Below are positions 1 to 7,056 of a stretch of 25,162 bases of DNA, in pieces (the first letter of the stretch is position 1; each line of letters starts with the position of its first letter). The stretch is from UBA3478 sp964217345. Lineage in GTDB: Bacteria > Bacteroidota > Bacteroidia > Flavobacteriales > Flavobacteriaceae. The DNA lies in assembly GCA_964217345.1 (NCBI GenBank), contig CAXPJI010000044.1, positions 1 to 25,162 of the forward strand, written 5' to 3'. The position numbers and the translations under genes are program-made. The notes under the pieces were generated by a model. The model was not told where the DNA came from, did no database searches, and worked only from the letters and a program-made list of their open reading frames with translations.

Positions 1-56
1 CACCGAGATCTACACAGTCTGTGACACTCTTTCCCTACACGACGCTCTTCCGATCT
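1..56 (+). other. Illumina P5 adapter with i5 index (artefact)
   Basis: Bases 1-15 match the 3' part of the Illumina P5 flow-cell oligo. Bases 16-23 (AGTCTGTG) sit where the 8-base i5 index belongs. Bases 24-56 match the TruSeq Read 1 primer through its terminal CTTCCGATCT. This is library sequence left at a contig end, not genomic DNA. The real insert starts at about 57. Confidence 0.97.
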
Positions 57-165
57 CCATATAATCTATAACAAGGGTTAATCCGGTTCATTCATCGGAT
101 GACTAATTTTTGATAAAATCACGGAAAGCCCCGTATTTACTGACGTAAAGATAACTTCAAAAACA

Positions 166-264
166 ATGCGAAATTTTGCTATGCTTTTGACTGTCAGTAT
201 TTTAATGGGAACAAATTTGGGTGCAAGTGCTGCTGAATCGCATAAAAAAAGCCCTAACTTGTAG
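166..264 (+). CDS. Possible 32-aa secreted peptide
   Basis: This short frame runs ATG to TAG. It encodes a basic start (MRNF), a hydrophobic stretch at about residues 4-20, an Ala/Ser-rich stretch (GASAAES) that could be a signal peptidase site, and then only about ten polar residues. It therefore looks like a signal peptide with almost no mature protein. The stop codon lies inside the hairpin at 251-267. I see no clear promoter and do not recognise a family. It could be a tiny secreted peptide, the remnant of a truncated secreted protein, or chance. The contig end is only about 100 bp upstream, so a chimeric left edge cannot be excluded. Confidence 0.3.
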   Translation: MRNFAMLLTVSILMGTNLGASAAESHKKSPNL

Positions 265-269
265 GGCTT
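243..269 (-). terminator. Rho-independent terminator after tRNA-Asn
   Basis: Perfect 6-bp stem GCCCTA (251-256) / TAGGGC (262-267) with a 5-nt loop. The A-run at 244-250 becomes a U-run on the minus-strand transcript. It lies about 30 nt beyond the tRNA-Asn 3' end and would end the rseP/tRNA transcript. Confidence 0.72.
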
Positions 270-300
270 AATTAATTGATAATGAAATGAATATCACTTG

Positions 301-374
301 CTCCCCCTCTTGGGCTCGAACCAAGGACCCTCTGATTAACAGTCAGATGCTCTAACCAACTGAGCTAAGGAGGA
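301..374 (-). tRNA. tRNA-Asn (GTT)
   Basis: The minus strand folds as a complete 74-nt cloverleaf. The acceptor arms TCCTCCT/AGGGGGA pair with one G-T wobble. The D-arm is TAGCTCAGTTGGTTAGAGC. The anticodon stem TCTGA/TCAGA encloses the loop CTGTTAA, giving anticodon GTT for Asn. The T-arm CTTGG-TTCGAGC-CCAAG is perfect. The discriminator base is G and the 3' CCA is not encoded. A -7-like element at 401-408 suggests it has its own promoter in addition to possible read-through from rseP. Confidence 0.96.
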
Positions 375-400
375 GTGTGGCCTAACTGAATAGGCGGGTG

Positions 401-408
401 CAAATATA
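401..408 (-). promoter_or_regulatory. Candidate -7 element for tRNA-Asn
   Basis: On the minus strand this reads TATATTTG, a full match to the Bacteroidota -7 consensus TAnnTTTG. It lies 26 nt upstream of the tRNA 5' end. No convincing -33 TTG is seen at the usual distance. Confidence 0.45.
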
Positions 409-450
409 CATTTTTAAGTCAAATTCGAAAAAACCTGAAAAGTTTTTTTA

Positions 451-1800
451 CTATTTAAACAAAAATCTGAAAAGGTCGTTTCCGTTGGCGAAGACTACTA
501 AGGTTAGAAGAATAGCAAAACCGATGAGTTGGCCATATTCTAAAACTTTTTCGCTAGGCTTTCTGCCTGAGATCATCTCGTAGAGTAAGAACATTACATG
601 CCCACCGTCTAAGGCAGGTATAGGGAGAATATTCATGAACGCTAGAATGATTGAGATCAGTGCTGTAGTTGACCAGAATGCCTGCCAATCCCATTGGTCC
701 GGGAACATACTGCCTATAGCGGCAAAACCTCCAACGCCTTTGTAAGCGCCAGTAGCAGGATTAATAATTTTCTTGAATTGCTTTACGTAAGAGCCTAGGG
801 TGGTTACTCCGCGACTGATTCCCGCAGGAATAGCTTCGAAAAATCCATACTCTTTGGTCTCGATAGAAAGGTAACCGAGTTCATCGAGGTCTAGCACTGA
901 TAATGCTCCTGGTTGAATTCCGATGGTAGCACTATCACTAACGGTTATTCTCAAGTTCGTTTCAAATGCTTCGTCTTTTCTTCGAACAGCGATCTCAACT
1001 TCTTGACCAGTGTATTGTTGAATAGCCTCTTTAGCCTCGTCGTAATAATTGATGGGTGTGGTGCCGATTCTTGTAATGATATCTTTGGACTTAAGACCTG
1101 AAGTTGCGTTTTGTGAATCCTCAGGGATATCTGCGACAACGAACGGCATGCGATAGGTTAGAAATCGAGCCTTGTCTTCCTCGTCGATTAAAGTAGCAAT
1201 GAAATCTACTGGAATAGGCAGGGTGAGAAGCTCTCTATTTCTTTCAATAGTGAATTCGTTACCGTTGATCAGTTCTAAAAAGATGGCAGAGAATCGCTCA
1301 ATAGGTTCGCCATCTACCGCGATGATTTTGTCACCGGTCTGAATGCCTACACTAGAACCTATTTCCTCTTCAACTACCCAAACACCCCCTTGGACAGAAT
1401 CATTTTTAATATACTGATCGCCGTAGGCATAAGATAGGCCAATGTAAATAATGACGGCTAGAATAAAATTCACCGTTACTCCGCCAAGCATGATGATGAG
1501 TCGTTGCCAAGCAGGTTTTGAACGAAACTCCCAGGGTTGAGGGGGTTTAGCAAGCTGTTCTTTGTCCATCGATTCATCGATCATTCCGGCAATTTTTACA
1601 TATCCACCGAGTGGGAGCCATCCGATTCCATATACGGTATCGCCAATTTTCTTTTTAAAAAGGGAATACTTGATGTCGAAGAATAAATAGAATTTCTCTA
1701 CTCGAGTCTTAAAGATTCGTGCGGGAATAAAGTGTCCTAGTTCATGAAGAACGATTAGAAGAGATAAACTAAGTATGAATTGAATGATCTGAACGCTCAT
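451..1800 (-). CDS. rseP: Site-2 protease RseP (zinc metalloprotease)
   Basis: Membrane-embedded zinc protease of the M50/S2P family. It cleaves transmembrane substrates such as anti-sigma factors and signal-peptide remnants. The first helix carries the zinc motif HELGH at about residues 18-22. The Bacteroidota-typical stretch YGIGWLPLGGYVKIAGM follows, then two PDZ-like regions (about 150-210 and 220-310). The second metal-site motif PIPALDGGH is near residue 400, followed by the last helices. At 449 aa the length is usual. I start at the ATG at 1798-1800 (MSVQIIQF), where family homology begins. A longer frame from 1881 would overlap the divergent SCO1-like gene and would swallow the -7 element at 1819-1826. 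The family call is near certain; the substrate is unknown. Confidence 0.95.
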   Translation of the reverse strand: MSVQIIQFILSLSLLIVLHELGHFIPARIFKTRVEKFYLFFDIKYSLFKKKIGDTVYGIGWLPLGGYVKIAGMIDESMDKEQLAKPPQPWEFRSKPAWQRLIIMLGGVTVNFILAVIIYIGLSYAYGDQYIKNDSVQGGVWVVEEEIGSSVGIQTGDKIIAVDGEPIERFSAIFLELINGNEFTIERNRELLTLPIPVDFIATLIDEEDKARFLTYRMPFVVADIPEDSQNATSGLKSKDIITRIGTTPINYYDEAKEAIQQYTGQEVEIAVRRKDEAFETNLRITVSDSATIGIQPGALSVLDLDELGYLSIETKEYGFFEAIPAGISRGVTTLGSYVKQFKKIINPATGAYKGVGGFAAIGSMFPDQWDWQAFWSTTALISIILAFMNILPIPALDGGHVMFLLYEMISGRKPSEKVLEYGQLIGFAILLTLVVFANGNDLFRFLFK

Positions 1801-1818
1801 GTTTTGTAAAATAAGACA

Positions 1819-1826
1819 CAAAGTTA
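1819..1826 (-). promoter_or_regulatory. -7 promoter element of rseP
   Basis: The minus strand reads TAACTTTG, matching TAnnTTTG, 18 nt before the chosen rseP ATG. It supports the shorter start. Confidence 0.55.
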
Positions 1827-1859
1827 CCGATAATGACCGAAAGAATTCGCTCTGCTTAG

Positions 1860-1867
1860 TACCTTTG
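1860..1867 (+). promoter_or_regulatory. -7 promoter element of the SCO1-like gene
   Basis: TACCTTTG ends 4 nt before the ATG at 1872. Transcription would begin at or within a few bases of the start codon, giving a leaderless or very short-leader mRNA. Confidence 0.55.
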
Positions 1868-1871
1868 TAAT

Positions 1872-2549
1872 ATGCGCTCATTCTTCAGCCATTACAAGCG
1901 ATTTTTCATCTTCTTTGCTTTGCTCAGTTCGGTGATCATGTATCTAATTTACAATGCGCTTCAGCCGAAAAGGCGTTTGCCGATTTATCAACCGAATATG
2001 GTTAATGCTGAACTGGTTGATTCGACTCTACAGCACGTAAAAAAGTATCATCGTATTGCTGATTTCAGTATGCTCAATCAGAATGGCGATACCATTACTC
2101 AAGAGAACTATCGAGATAAGATTTACGTGGCTGATTTTTTCTTTACTACCTGCCCTACGATTTGTCCGATCATGACAGCGAATTTGGTTGAGGTTCAGGC
2201 TGCTCTGGCTGACGATCCTGAAGTTCTATTGCTTTCTCATTCGGTAACTCCAGAAATAGATTCGGTGGCTCAATTAAAGAAATATGCTATTGAAAAAGGG
2301 GTGAATGACGCTAAGTGGAATTTAGTCACCGGTGACAAAAAGCAGATATATGAACTAGCGCGTAAATCGTATTTAGCGGTTCAAGAAGATGGTGATGGAG
2401 GCCCGTTTGACATGATTCATACGGAGAACTTTATACTTGTTGATAAACAACGAAGAATTCGAGGATTCTACGACGGGACGAAAGAAGAAGAAATGGATCG
2501 GCTGCTTTCAGATATTGAGATCTTGAAAAATAGCGAGGAAGAGAAGTAG
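1872..2549 (+). CDS. SCO1/SenC/PrrC family copper-binding thioredoxin-fold protein
   Basis: Predicted membrane-anchored periplasmic thioredoxin-fold protein of 225 aa. An uncleaved N-terminal helix (about residues 11-30) is followed by the SCO1 domain. The copper ligands are visible: Cys94 and Cys98 in TTCPTICP, and a distal His183 in DMIHTENF. SCO1/SenC proteins deliver copper to the CuA site of cytochrome c oxidase or act as thiol reductants; which applies here cannot be read from the sequence. It is divergent from rseP and lies 53 nt upstream of feoA, which appears to have its own promoter. The ATG at 1872 follows a -7 element so closely that the transcript may be leaderless. Confidence 0.92.
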   Translation: MRSFFSHYKRFFIFFALLSSVIMYLIYNALQPKRRLPIYQPNMVNAELVDSTLQHVKKYHRIADFSMLNQNGDTITQENYRDKIYVADFFFTTCPTICPIMTANLVEVQAALADDPEVLLLSHSVTPEIDSVAQLKKYAIEKGVNDAKWNLVTGDKKQIYELARKSYLAVQEDGDGGPFDMIHTENFILVDKQRRIRGFYDGTKEEEMDRLLSDIEILKNSEEEK

Positions 2550-2565
2550 GTTGATTAAAAAAAGG

Positions 2566-2573
2566 TAAATTTG
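2566..2573 (+). promoter_or_regulatory. Candidate -7 element of feoA-feoB
   Basis: TAAATTTG matches TAnnTTTG and lies 29 nt before the feoA GTG start. I see no clear Fur-box-like palindrome in the 53-nt gap. Confidence 0.4.
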
Positions 2574-2602
2574 CTTCTTTAAATTTATTCTAAATAAGAA
2601 CA

Positions 2603-2824
2603 GTGGCTAACCTCCTCGATTTAAAAATCGGTCAAAAAGCAATCATCGCAGATTGTATTGACGAGAGACTTCCCGTAAAATTGATGGAGTTAGGCTGTCT
2701 TCCTGGTAATGAAGTTCAATTGCTTCAAGTGGCTCCTTTAAATGATCCGCTTTATTATTTAGTTGCAGGTAATCGCATTGCTATTCGTAGAGAAACAGCG
2801 AGCTTAATTTGTTTAGATCTCTAG
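2603..2824 (+). CDS. feoA: Ferrous iron transport protein A
   Basis: Small cytosolic SH3-like protein (73 aa, typical FeoA size) that assists the FeoB ferrous iron permease. Recognisable features are the opening LLDLKIGQKAII, the LMELGCLPGNEVQLLQ core and the ending GNRIAIRRETASLICL. The start is GTG; no earlier in-frame ATG is available. The stop lies 2 nt before the feoB ATG, so the two genes form a tight operon and are probably translationally coupled. Confidence 0.92.
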   Translation: MANLLDLKIGQKAIIADCIDERLPVKLMELGCLPGNEVQLLQVAPLNDPLYYLVAGNRIAIRRETASLICLDL

Positions 2825-2826
2825 CA

Positions 2827-4929
2827 ATGAGTAGTTCCTTAAAAGTAGCACTCATAGGTAATCCAAATACGGGTAAGACCTCTATTTTTAATGCACTTAC
2901 TGGGCTTCGACAGAAGGTGGGTAATTACCCAGGTATTACGGTTGAAAAGAAGACGGGTAGCTGTTATTTGGGGCCTAGCCTAAATGCTATCATTTACGAT
3001 TTGCCAGGAACTTATAGTTTGAATACCACCTCTTTAGATGAGAGTGTGGCCGTGGAGATCCTTCTAAATCGAAGAGATCCCGACTTTCCTGATGTAGTTG
3101 TGGTGATTGCTGATGTAGAAAATTTAAAGCGTAATCTTCTGCTATTCACTCAAATTAAGGATTTGGGTCTTCGAACGGTTCTGGTGATCAATATGTCTGA
3201 TCGGATGAAACGCTTGGGTATCGAAATTGACATTGCTGCACTTGAATCATCGCTAGATACGCGCATTGCGCTACTCAGTTCAAGAAACGATACAGGAGTT
3301 GAAGGCTTAAAAGCCATTCTTTCTGATTATCAATCCATATCAGATAAACCGAGCTTGGATATTACTGAAGTGGATAAGGCGTATTTTGAGAATTTAAAAG
3401 CCACTTTCCCTAGGATTGATGCTTACAAGCTATGGCTTGCGATTACTCAAGACGTCAACTTCATGCCTATTGAGAAGAAGGTAATCCCAGACCGGTCTGC
3501 TTTCAGTACCAAATCGAAGGCAGAGCTTCAAAAAATGCAGCATAGGGAGACTGTTCTTCGCTACAAGCATATTAATGGCACGCTTAAACAAGGTTATCAA
3601 AAAGACCTTTCGAAGGCAGATGGTATACAGGGGGTCTTAGATCGAATCTTTACTCACAAGATTTTCGGTTACCTAATTTTCTTTGTGATTCTATTTACCA
3701 TGTTTCAGGCCATTTTTGATTTCAGTAGTTATCCGATGGATGCTATCGACAATTTCTTCGCCTCAGCAAGTGAATGGATCAAGGCCACCTTACCTTCTGG
3801 GGTGCTTACCGACTTATTGGCCGAAGGTATAGTCGCGGGAGTTGGAGGTGTGGTCATCTTTATTCCGCAAATCGCCTTTTTATTTCTATTTATCTCGATA
3901 CTCGAAGAGAGTGGATACATGTCTCGCGTGGTATTTCTAATGGATCGCATCATGAAGCCTTTTGGTCTCAGCGGTAAGAGTGTAGTACCACTAATGTCGG
4001 GTATGGCCTGCGCGATTCCTGCCGTAATGGCCACCAGAACCATTGAAAATTGGAAGGAGCGACTCATTACTATTATGGTCGTGCCCTTTACAACTTGTTC
4101 TGCGAGACTGCCTGTTTATCTAATTATTATTGCCCTAGTGATTCCTGAAGGTCGATTCTTGGGTCTAGGCTATCAGGCACTAGTACTTACAGGATTGTAT
4201 CTCCTAGGTTTTTTAGCGGCTATCATTGCAGCAGCTATTCTAAATAGAGGACTAAACATTGAACGTCGCTCGTTTTTTATGATCGAGATGCCAACTTTTA
4301 AACCGCCTCAGCTTAGAAATGTTGCCTTTACCGTCTTCGAAAAGACGAAAAGTTTCGTTTTAGAAGCGGGTAAGATTATCCTTGCCTTATCAGTAGTTAT
4401 TTGGTTCTTAGGTTCGAATGGATACAGTGATTCTTTTAAGAATGCAGAAACAGAAGTGCTTCAACAAATACAGCAGCAAGGGTTAGATCTAAGTGATGAA
4501 GATTTATCCCATAGGATATCAAGTTATAAACTAGAACATAGCTACATCGGTACGCTCGGTAAGATTATCGAGCCCGTGGTAAAACCCTTAGGTTATGACT
4601 GGAAAATTGGTATCGCTGTAATTACATCATTCGCTGCAAGAGAGGTCTTCGTCGGAACCTTGGCCACGATTTACAGTGTTGGTGAAGAAAGTGAATCGAC
4701 GATTGCTGGTCGAATGGCGCTTGAAACCGACGAGTTGGGTAAGCCAATTTTTAATCTTGCATCTGGAGTTTCAATACTACTCTTCTATGCATTTGCCATG
4801 CAATGTATGAGTACTATTGCAGTAGTTCGCAAAGAAACCAACTCGTGGAAGTGGCCGCTGATTCAGCTGGGTTATATGACCCTTTTAGCCTATCTGTCTG
4901 CATTCATCGCTTACCAAACCCTGATCTGA
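2827..4929 (+). CDS. feoB: Ferrous iron transporter B (GTPase-permease)
   Basis: Inner-membrane Fe(II) uptake protein of 700 aa. The N-terminal G domain shows G1 GNPNTGKTS (residues 11-19), G3 DLPGTYS and G4 NMSD. A helical spacer follows, then the membrane part with two Gate/Nucleos-like regions (VVPLMSGMACAIPAVMATRT and the TSFAAREVFVGTLA segment) and about eight or more hydrophobic helices. I start at the ATG at 2827 (MSSSLKVALIG). An upstream in-frame TTG at 2809 would overlap feoA and adds residues not expected in the family. Its stop TGA overlaps the ATG of the next small gene (TGATG). No feoC is visible. Confidence 0.96.
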   Translation: MSSSLKVALIGNPNTGKTSIFNALTGLRQKVGNYPGITVEKKTGSCYLGPSLNAIIYDLPGTYSLNTTSLDESVAVEILLNRRDPDFPDVVVVIADVENLKRNLLLFTQIKDLGLRTVLVINMSDRMKRLGIEIDIAALESSLDTRIALLSSRNDTGVEGLKAILSDYQSISDKPSLDITEVDKAYFENLKATFPRIDAYKLWLAITQDVNFMPIEKKVIPDRSAFSTKSKAELQKMQHRETVLRYKHINGTLKQGYQKDLSKADGIQGVLDRIFTHKIFGYLIFFVILFTMFQAIFDFSSYPMDAIDNFFASASEWIKATLPSGVLTDLLAEGIVAGVGGVVIFIPQIAFLFLFISILEESGYMSRVVFLMDRIMKPFGLSGKSVVPLMSGMACAIPAVMATRTIENWKERLITIMVVPFTTCSARLPVYLIIIALVIPEGRFLGLGYQALVLTGLYLLGFLAAIIAAAILNRGLNIERRSFFMIEMPTFKPPQLRNVAFTVFEKTKSFVLEAGKIILALSVVIWFLGSNGYSDSFKNAETEVLQQIQQQGLDLSDEDLSHRISSYKLEHSYIGTLGKIIEPVVKPLGYDWKIGIAVITSFAAREVFVGTLATIYSVGEESESTIAGRMALETDELGKPIFNLASGVSILLFYAFAMQCMSTIAVVRKETNSWKWPLIQLGYMTLLAYLSAFIAYQTLI

Positions 4930-5042
4930 TGGGAGTGCAGGAATTCATCGTAATAGCGGTATTGGTAGTAGCGGTTATGTATCTAGTGCTTCGCTTTGCA
5001 AAAAAGAAGACGGGTTGTGGAGATGATTGTAGTTGTCACTAA
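4929..5042 (+). CDS. FeoB-associated Cys-rich membrane peptide
   Basis: A 37-aa frame starts in the TGATG overlap with feoB. It has one N-terminal hydrophobic helix (about residues 4-23), a basic KKK patch, and a Cys/His-rich tail CGDDCSCH. This order matches the FeoB-associated Cys-rich membrane protein family found after feoB in several phyla. The tail could bind iron or another metal, but the family's role is not established to my knowledge. Translational coupling to feoB is likely. The 3' end overlaps the convergent DUF2141 gene by 4 nt. Confidence 0.82.
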   Translation: MGVQEFIVIAVLVVAVMYLVLRFAKKKTGCGDDCSCH

Positions 5043-5449
5043 AAACGCTCAATAACCAATTCAACGCTTTTTGTACCGGGTATTTGATAGCTGGCCTTTT
5101 TGAAAGAGGGAGGTCCAAATAAGCCCATTTTAGAAACCGAGAAACCAATAGGTTCTTTGGGAATGCCTAGGCGGTTCTTGTCCATTACTCCATTGTTATT
5201 TTCATCGATAAACGCTACAAATGCATAGGTTCCTTCTTTGACCTGGTTGAGCTTAATCATAGGGTGGTCGCGAAGTTCAGCGAGGTCATAAACGGTTAAT
5301 TCACCCTTTTCTCCTAAGAAGTCGTTTTCGTTGTCATAGATCACTAGGTGCAGCTTACCCGTCGCGTTTTCAGGCAGGGTGACGGCTATCTCGAGCTGAT
5401 AATTAGTAATCGCCAATACAGCGGCTAGACATAGGAGGATGAATTTCAC
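5039..5449 (-). CDS. DUF2141 family secreted protein
   Basis: Predicted exported protein of 136 aa with a hydrophobic N-terminal signal (MKFILLCLAAVLA) followed by the DUF2141 pattern. That pattern includes LHLVIYDNENDFL, the segment GTYAFVAFIDENNNGVMDKN, where Asp/Asn residues resemble a small cation-binding loop, and IPKEPIGFSVS. The function of DUF2141 is unknown. I prefer the GTG at 5447-5449, which puts Lys-Phe and the signal at the extreme N-terminus 4 nt after the upstream gene's stop. An ATG at 5476 is also possible and would overlap that gene by 23 nt. It is co-directional with the S9 remnant and probably co-transcribed. Confidence 0.82.
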   Translation of the reverse strand: MKFILLCLAAVLAITNYQLEIAVTLPENATGKLHLVIYDNENDFLGEKGELTVYDLAELRDHPMIKLNQVKEGTYAFVAFIDENNNGVMDKNRLGIPKEPIGFSVSKMGLFGPPSFKKASYQIPGTKSVELVIERF

Positions 5450-5453
5450 AGGT

Positions 5454-6119
5454 CTACCAATTTCTATACTTATCAAACCAGGCTACCACATGCGCCACTT
5501 TAGTCATTAGATTCGAAGGACGATTAGCTATACCGTGACTAGCCTCAGGTATCTCAACAAGTACGGTTTCTTTTTTGCGAATTTCCATTGATTGCTTTCT
5601 AAGGTATGTGCTACTTGGCTTGGGAGCCCATTTAGCCCCTTTGGGCGCGGCGGGTATTTTTGCTACAATAGGGGGAGCCTCTGGAACAAAACTGCTAAAA
5701 GCAATTTCCTCACCAGTAGGAGACCACGATAAATTACTAGGACTTTGGCTGAGTTGAGTGATTCGTGCGAGACTTTGCTGAGCAACCCAGTAAATGTAAA
5801 TTTCAGAGCCTTTCGAACCACTTGACGTGAAGGCAATTCGATCTCCATTCGGAGACCATCTCGGGCTTGATTCAGACTGATCGAAAGGAGTTAGTTTATA
5901 ATGAGCACCGGTCTCAATTTCATAAACCCAGAGGTTTCCTGTAGCACGGTCTTCAATGAGATCAAATCCCATCTTACGATATACAATTTGTTTACCATTG
6001 GGAGAAATTTGCACGTCATTGGCGTATTGTAGCTGAAAAATATCCATCATTTCGAAGGATTCTTGTGCCGAAACGCACAGGCCAAATGCTGTAAAAACAA
6101 GGAGTAATAAGGATCTCAT
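5454..6119 (-). CDS. Internally deleted S9 (prolyl oligopeptidase-type) peptidase, probable pseudogene
   Basis: The open frame is 221 aa, whereas secreted S9 peptidases of this type have roughly 650-700. Residues 1-19 are a signal peptide. Residues 20-170 are the start of a beta-propeller, with repeats such as ISPNGKQIVY, WSPNGDRIAFTS and WSPTGEEIAFSS. At about residues 171-182 the sequence jumps to the extreme end of the catalytic domain: TVLVEIPEASHGIANRPSNL (from about residue 185) and KVAHVVAWFDKY. That segment carries the catalytic His (His195). The nucleophile Ser and the Asp are absent, together with most of the propeller and hydrolase fold. The fusion is in frame. It is either a genuine deletion, leaving an inactive peptidase, or an assembly collapse. 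It lies between ZIP and DUF2141. Confidence 0.85.
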   Translation of the reverse strand: MRSLLLLVFTAFGLCVSAQESFEMMDIFQLQYANDVQISPNGKQIVYRKMGFDLIEDRATGNLWVYEIETGAHYKLTPFDQSESSPRWSPNGDRIAFTSSGSKGSEIYIYWVAQQSLARITQLSQSPSNLSWSPTGEEIAFSSFVPEAPPIVAKIPAAPKGAKWAPKPSSTYLRKQSMEIRKKETVLVEIPEASHGIANRPSNLMTKVAHVVAWFDKYRNW

Positions 6120-6141
6120 AAGAAGCGTGTTTTAGCTTCTT
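6120..6141. repeat. 7-bp inverted repeat before the S9 gene
   Basis: AAGAAGC (6120-6126) and GCTTCTT (6135-6141) are perfect inverted arms separated by 8 nt, abutting the ATG of the S9 remnant on the minus strand. No T-run follows, so it is not a typical terminator. It could be a weak leader hairpin or chance. Confidence 0.35.
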
Positions 6142-6171
6142 ACAAGTTATCGAATTTCTTGCAGAAAATAG

Positions 6172-6993
6172 TTAACCTAACGCGACGTCAAGAGTCATCA
6201 TAACCACAAATCCTATGATGAATCCCATTGAAGCAATGTCAGTGTATTTGTCTCGCTGAGTTTCTGGGATTACTTCTTCGACCACTACAAAAATCATGGC
6301 TCCAGCTGCGAATGCGAGGGCGTAGGGAAGAATGGGTTCAAAGGTCATTACCGCCCATGCTCCAACCACTGCGGCAATAGGTTCTACAAGGGCTGAAGAT
6401 TGGCCGTACAAAAAGCTTTTAAATCGACTTAGTCCATGTCTTCGCAGTGGCATTGCAACAGCAAAACCTTCGGGAAAATTTTGAAGACCAATGCCAAGAG
6501 CTAGTGTTACTGCCCCCGCGACGGTAGCCCCCTCAAAACCAGCGGCTACTCCACCAAATAATACTCCAATTGCGAGCCCTTCAGGAATGTTGTGAAGCGT
6601 GATTGCAAGAGTAAGAAGAGTGGTCCTTCTCCAGGGAGTTTTAATCCCTTCCTTCTCATCCTCTTTGAAATTGATGTGTATGTGAGGTAATACCTTATCT
6701 AAACCAAAGATAAAGGCAGCACCTAATATAAAACCAACAGCGGCGGGAATTACCTTGATAAAGCCTTCGCCTTCGCTCATTTCGATACCTGGAGCGAGCA
6801 AACTCCAAAAACTAGCAGCCACCATAACTCCTCCTGTGAACCCTAAAAACCCATCAAGCACTGCTCGGTTCATGGTTTTAAATAGAAAGACGAGTGCTGC
6901 ACCGGCAGCAGTGACTCCCCAAGTAAAAAGAGTAGCATAGAATGCTGCGCGCACTGGGCTGAGTTGTTCAAAATAAGATAAGATCGCCTCCAT
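6172..6993 (-). CDS. ZIP family divalent metal transporter (ZupT-like)
   Basis: Inner-membrane metal uptake protein of 273 aa with about eight hydrophobic helices. The two metal-site motifs of the ZIP family are present: HNIPEG at residues 134-139 and QNFPEG at 171-176. A charged loop with HIHI (about 104-107) precedes helix 4. Bacterial members import Zn(II) and often Fe(II) or Mn(II); the specificity cannot be read here. The start at ATG 6991-6993 (MEAILSYF) is chosen because a TAGTTTTG -7 element at 7012-7019 covers the upstream TTG alternative. It is divergent from crtY. Confidence 0.92.
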   Translation of the reverse strand: MEAILSYFEQLSPVRAAFYATLFTWGVTAAGAALVFLFKTMNRAVLDGFLGFTGGVMVAASFWSLLAPGIEMSEGEGFIKVIPAAVGFILGAAFIFGLDKVLPHIHINFKEDEKEGIKTPWRRTTLLTLAITLHNIPEGLAIGVLFGGVAAGFEGATVAGAVTLALGIGLQNFPEGFAVAMPLRRHGLSRFKSFLYGQSSALVEPIAAVVGAWAVMTFEPILPYALAFAAGAMIFVVVEEVIPETQRDKYTDIASMGFIIGFVVMMTLDVALG

Positions 6994-7011
6994 TAAATTT
7001 GTTTTGGTGTA

Positions 7012-7019
7012 CAAAACTA
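7012..7019 (-). promoter_or_regulatory. -7 promoter element of the ZIP gene
   Basis: The minus strand reads TAGTTTTG (TAnnTTTG), 18 nt before the ATG at 6993. It excludes the upstream TTG as start. Confidence 0.5.
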
Positions 7020-7043
7020 ATAGATTTCGATGAATTGAAACAC

Positions 7044-7051
7044 TATCTTTA
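7044..7051 (+). promoter_or_regulatory. -7 promoter element of crtY
   Basis: TATCTTTA, one mismatch from TAnnTTTG, ends 5 nt before the crtY ATG. A transcript starting there would be leaderless or nearly so. Confidence 0.45.
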
Positions 7052-7056
7052 CTAAA

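Noticed and set aside
1801..1881. 27-residue N-terminal extension of rseP
   Set aside because: It contains a -7 promoter element, overlaps the divergent gene's start and has no resemblance to the family; the ATG at 1800 fits.
4803..4928. Longer frame leading into the FeoB-associated peptide
   Set aside because: It reads feoB in another frame; the ATG overlapping the feoB stop gives a peptide matching the known family.
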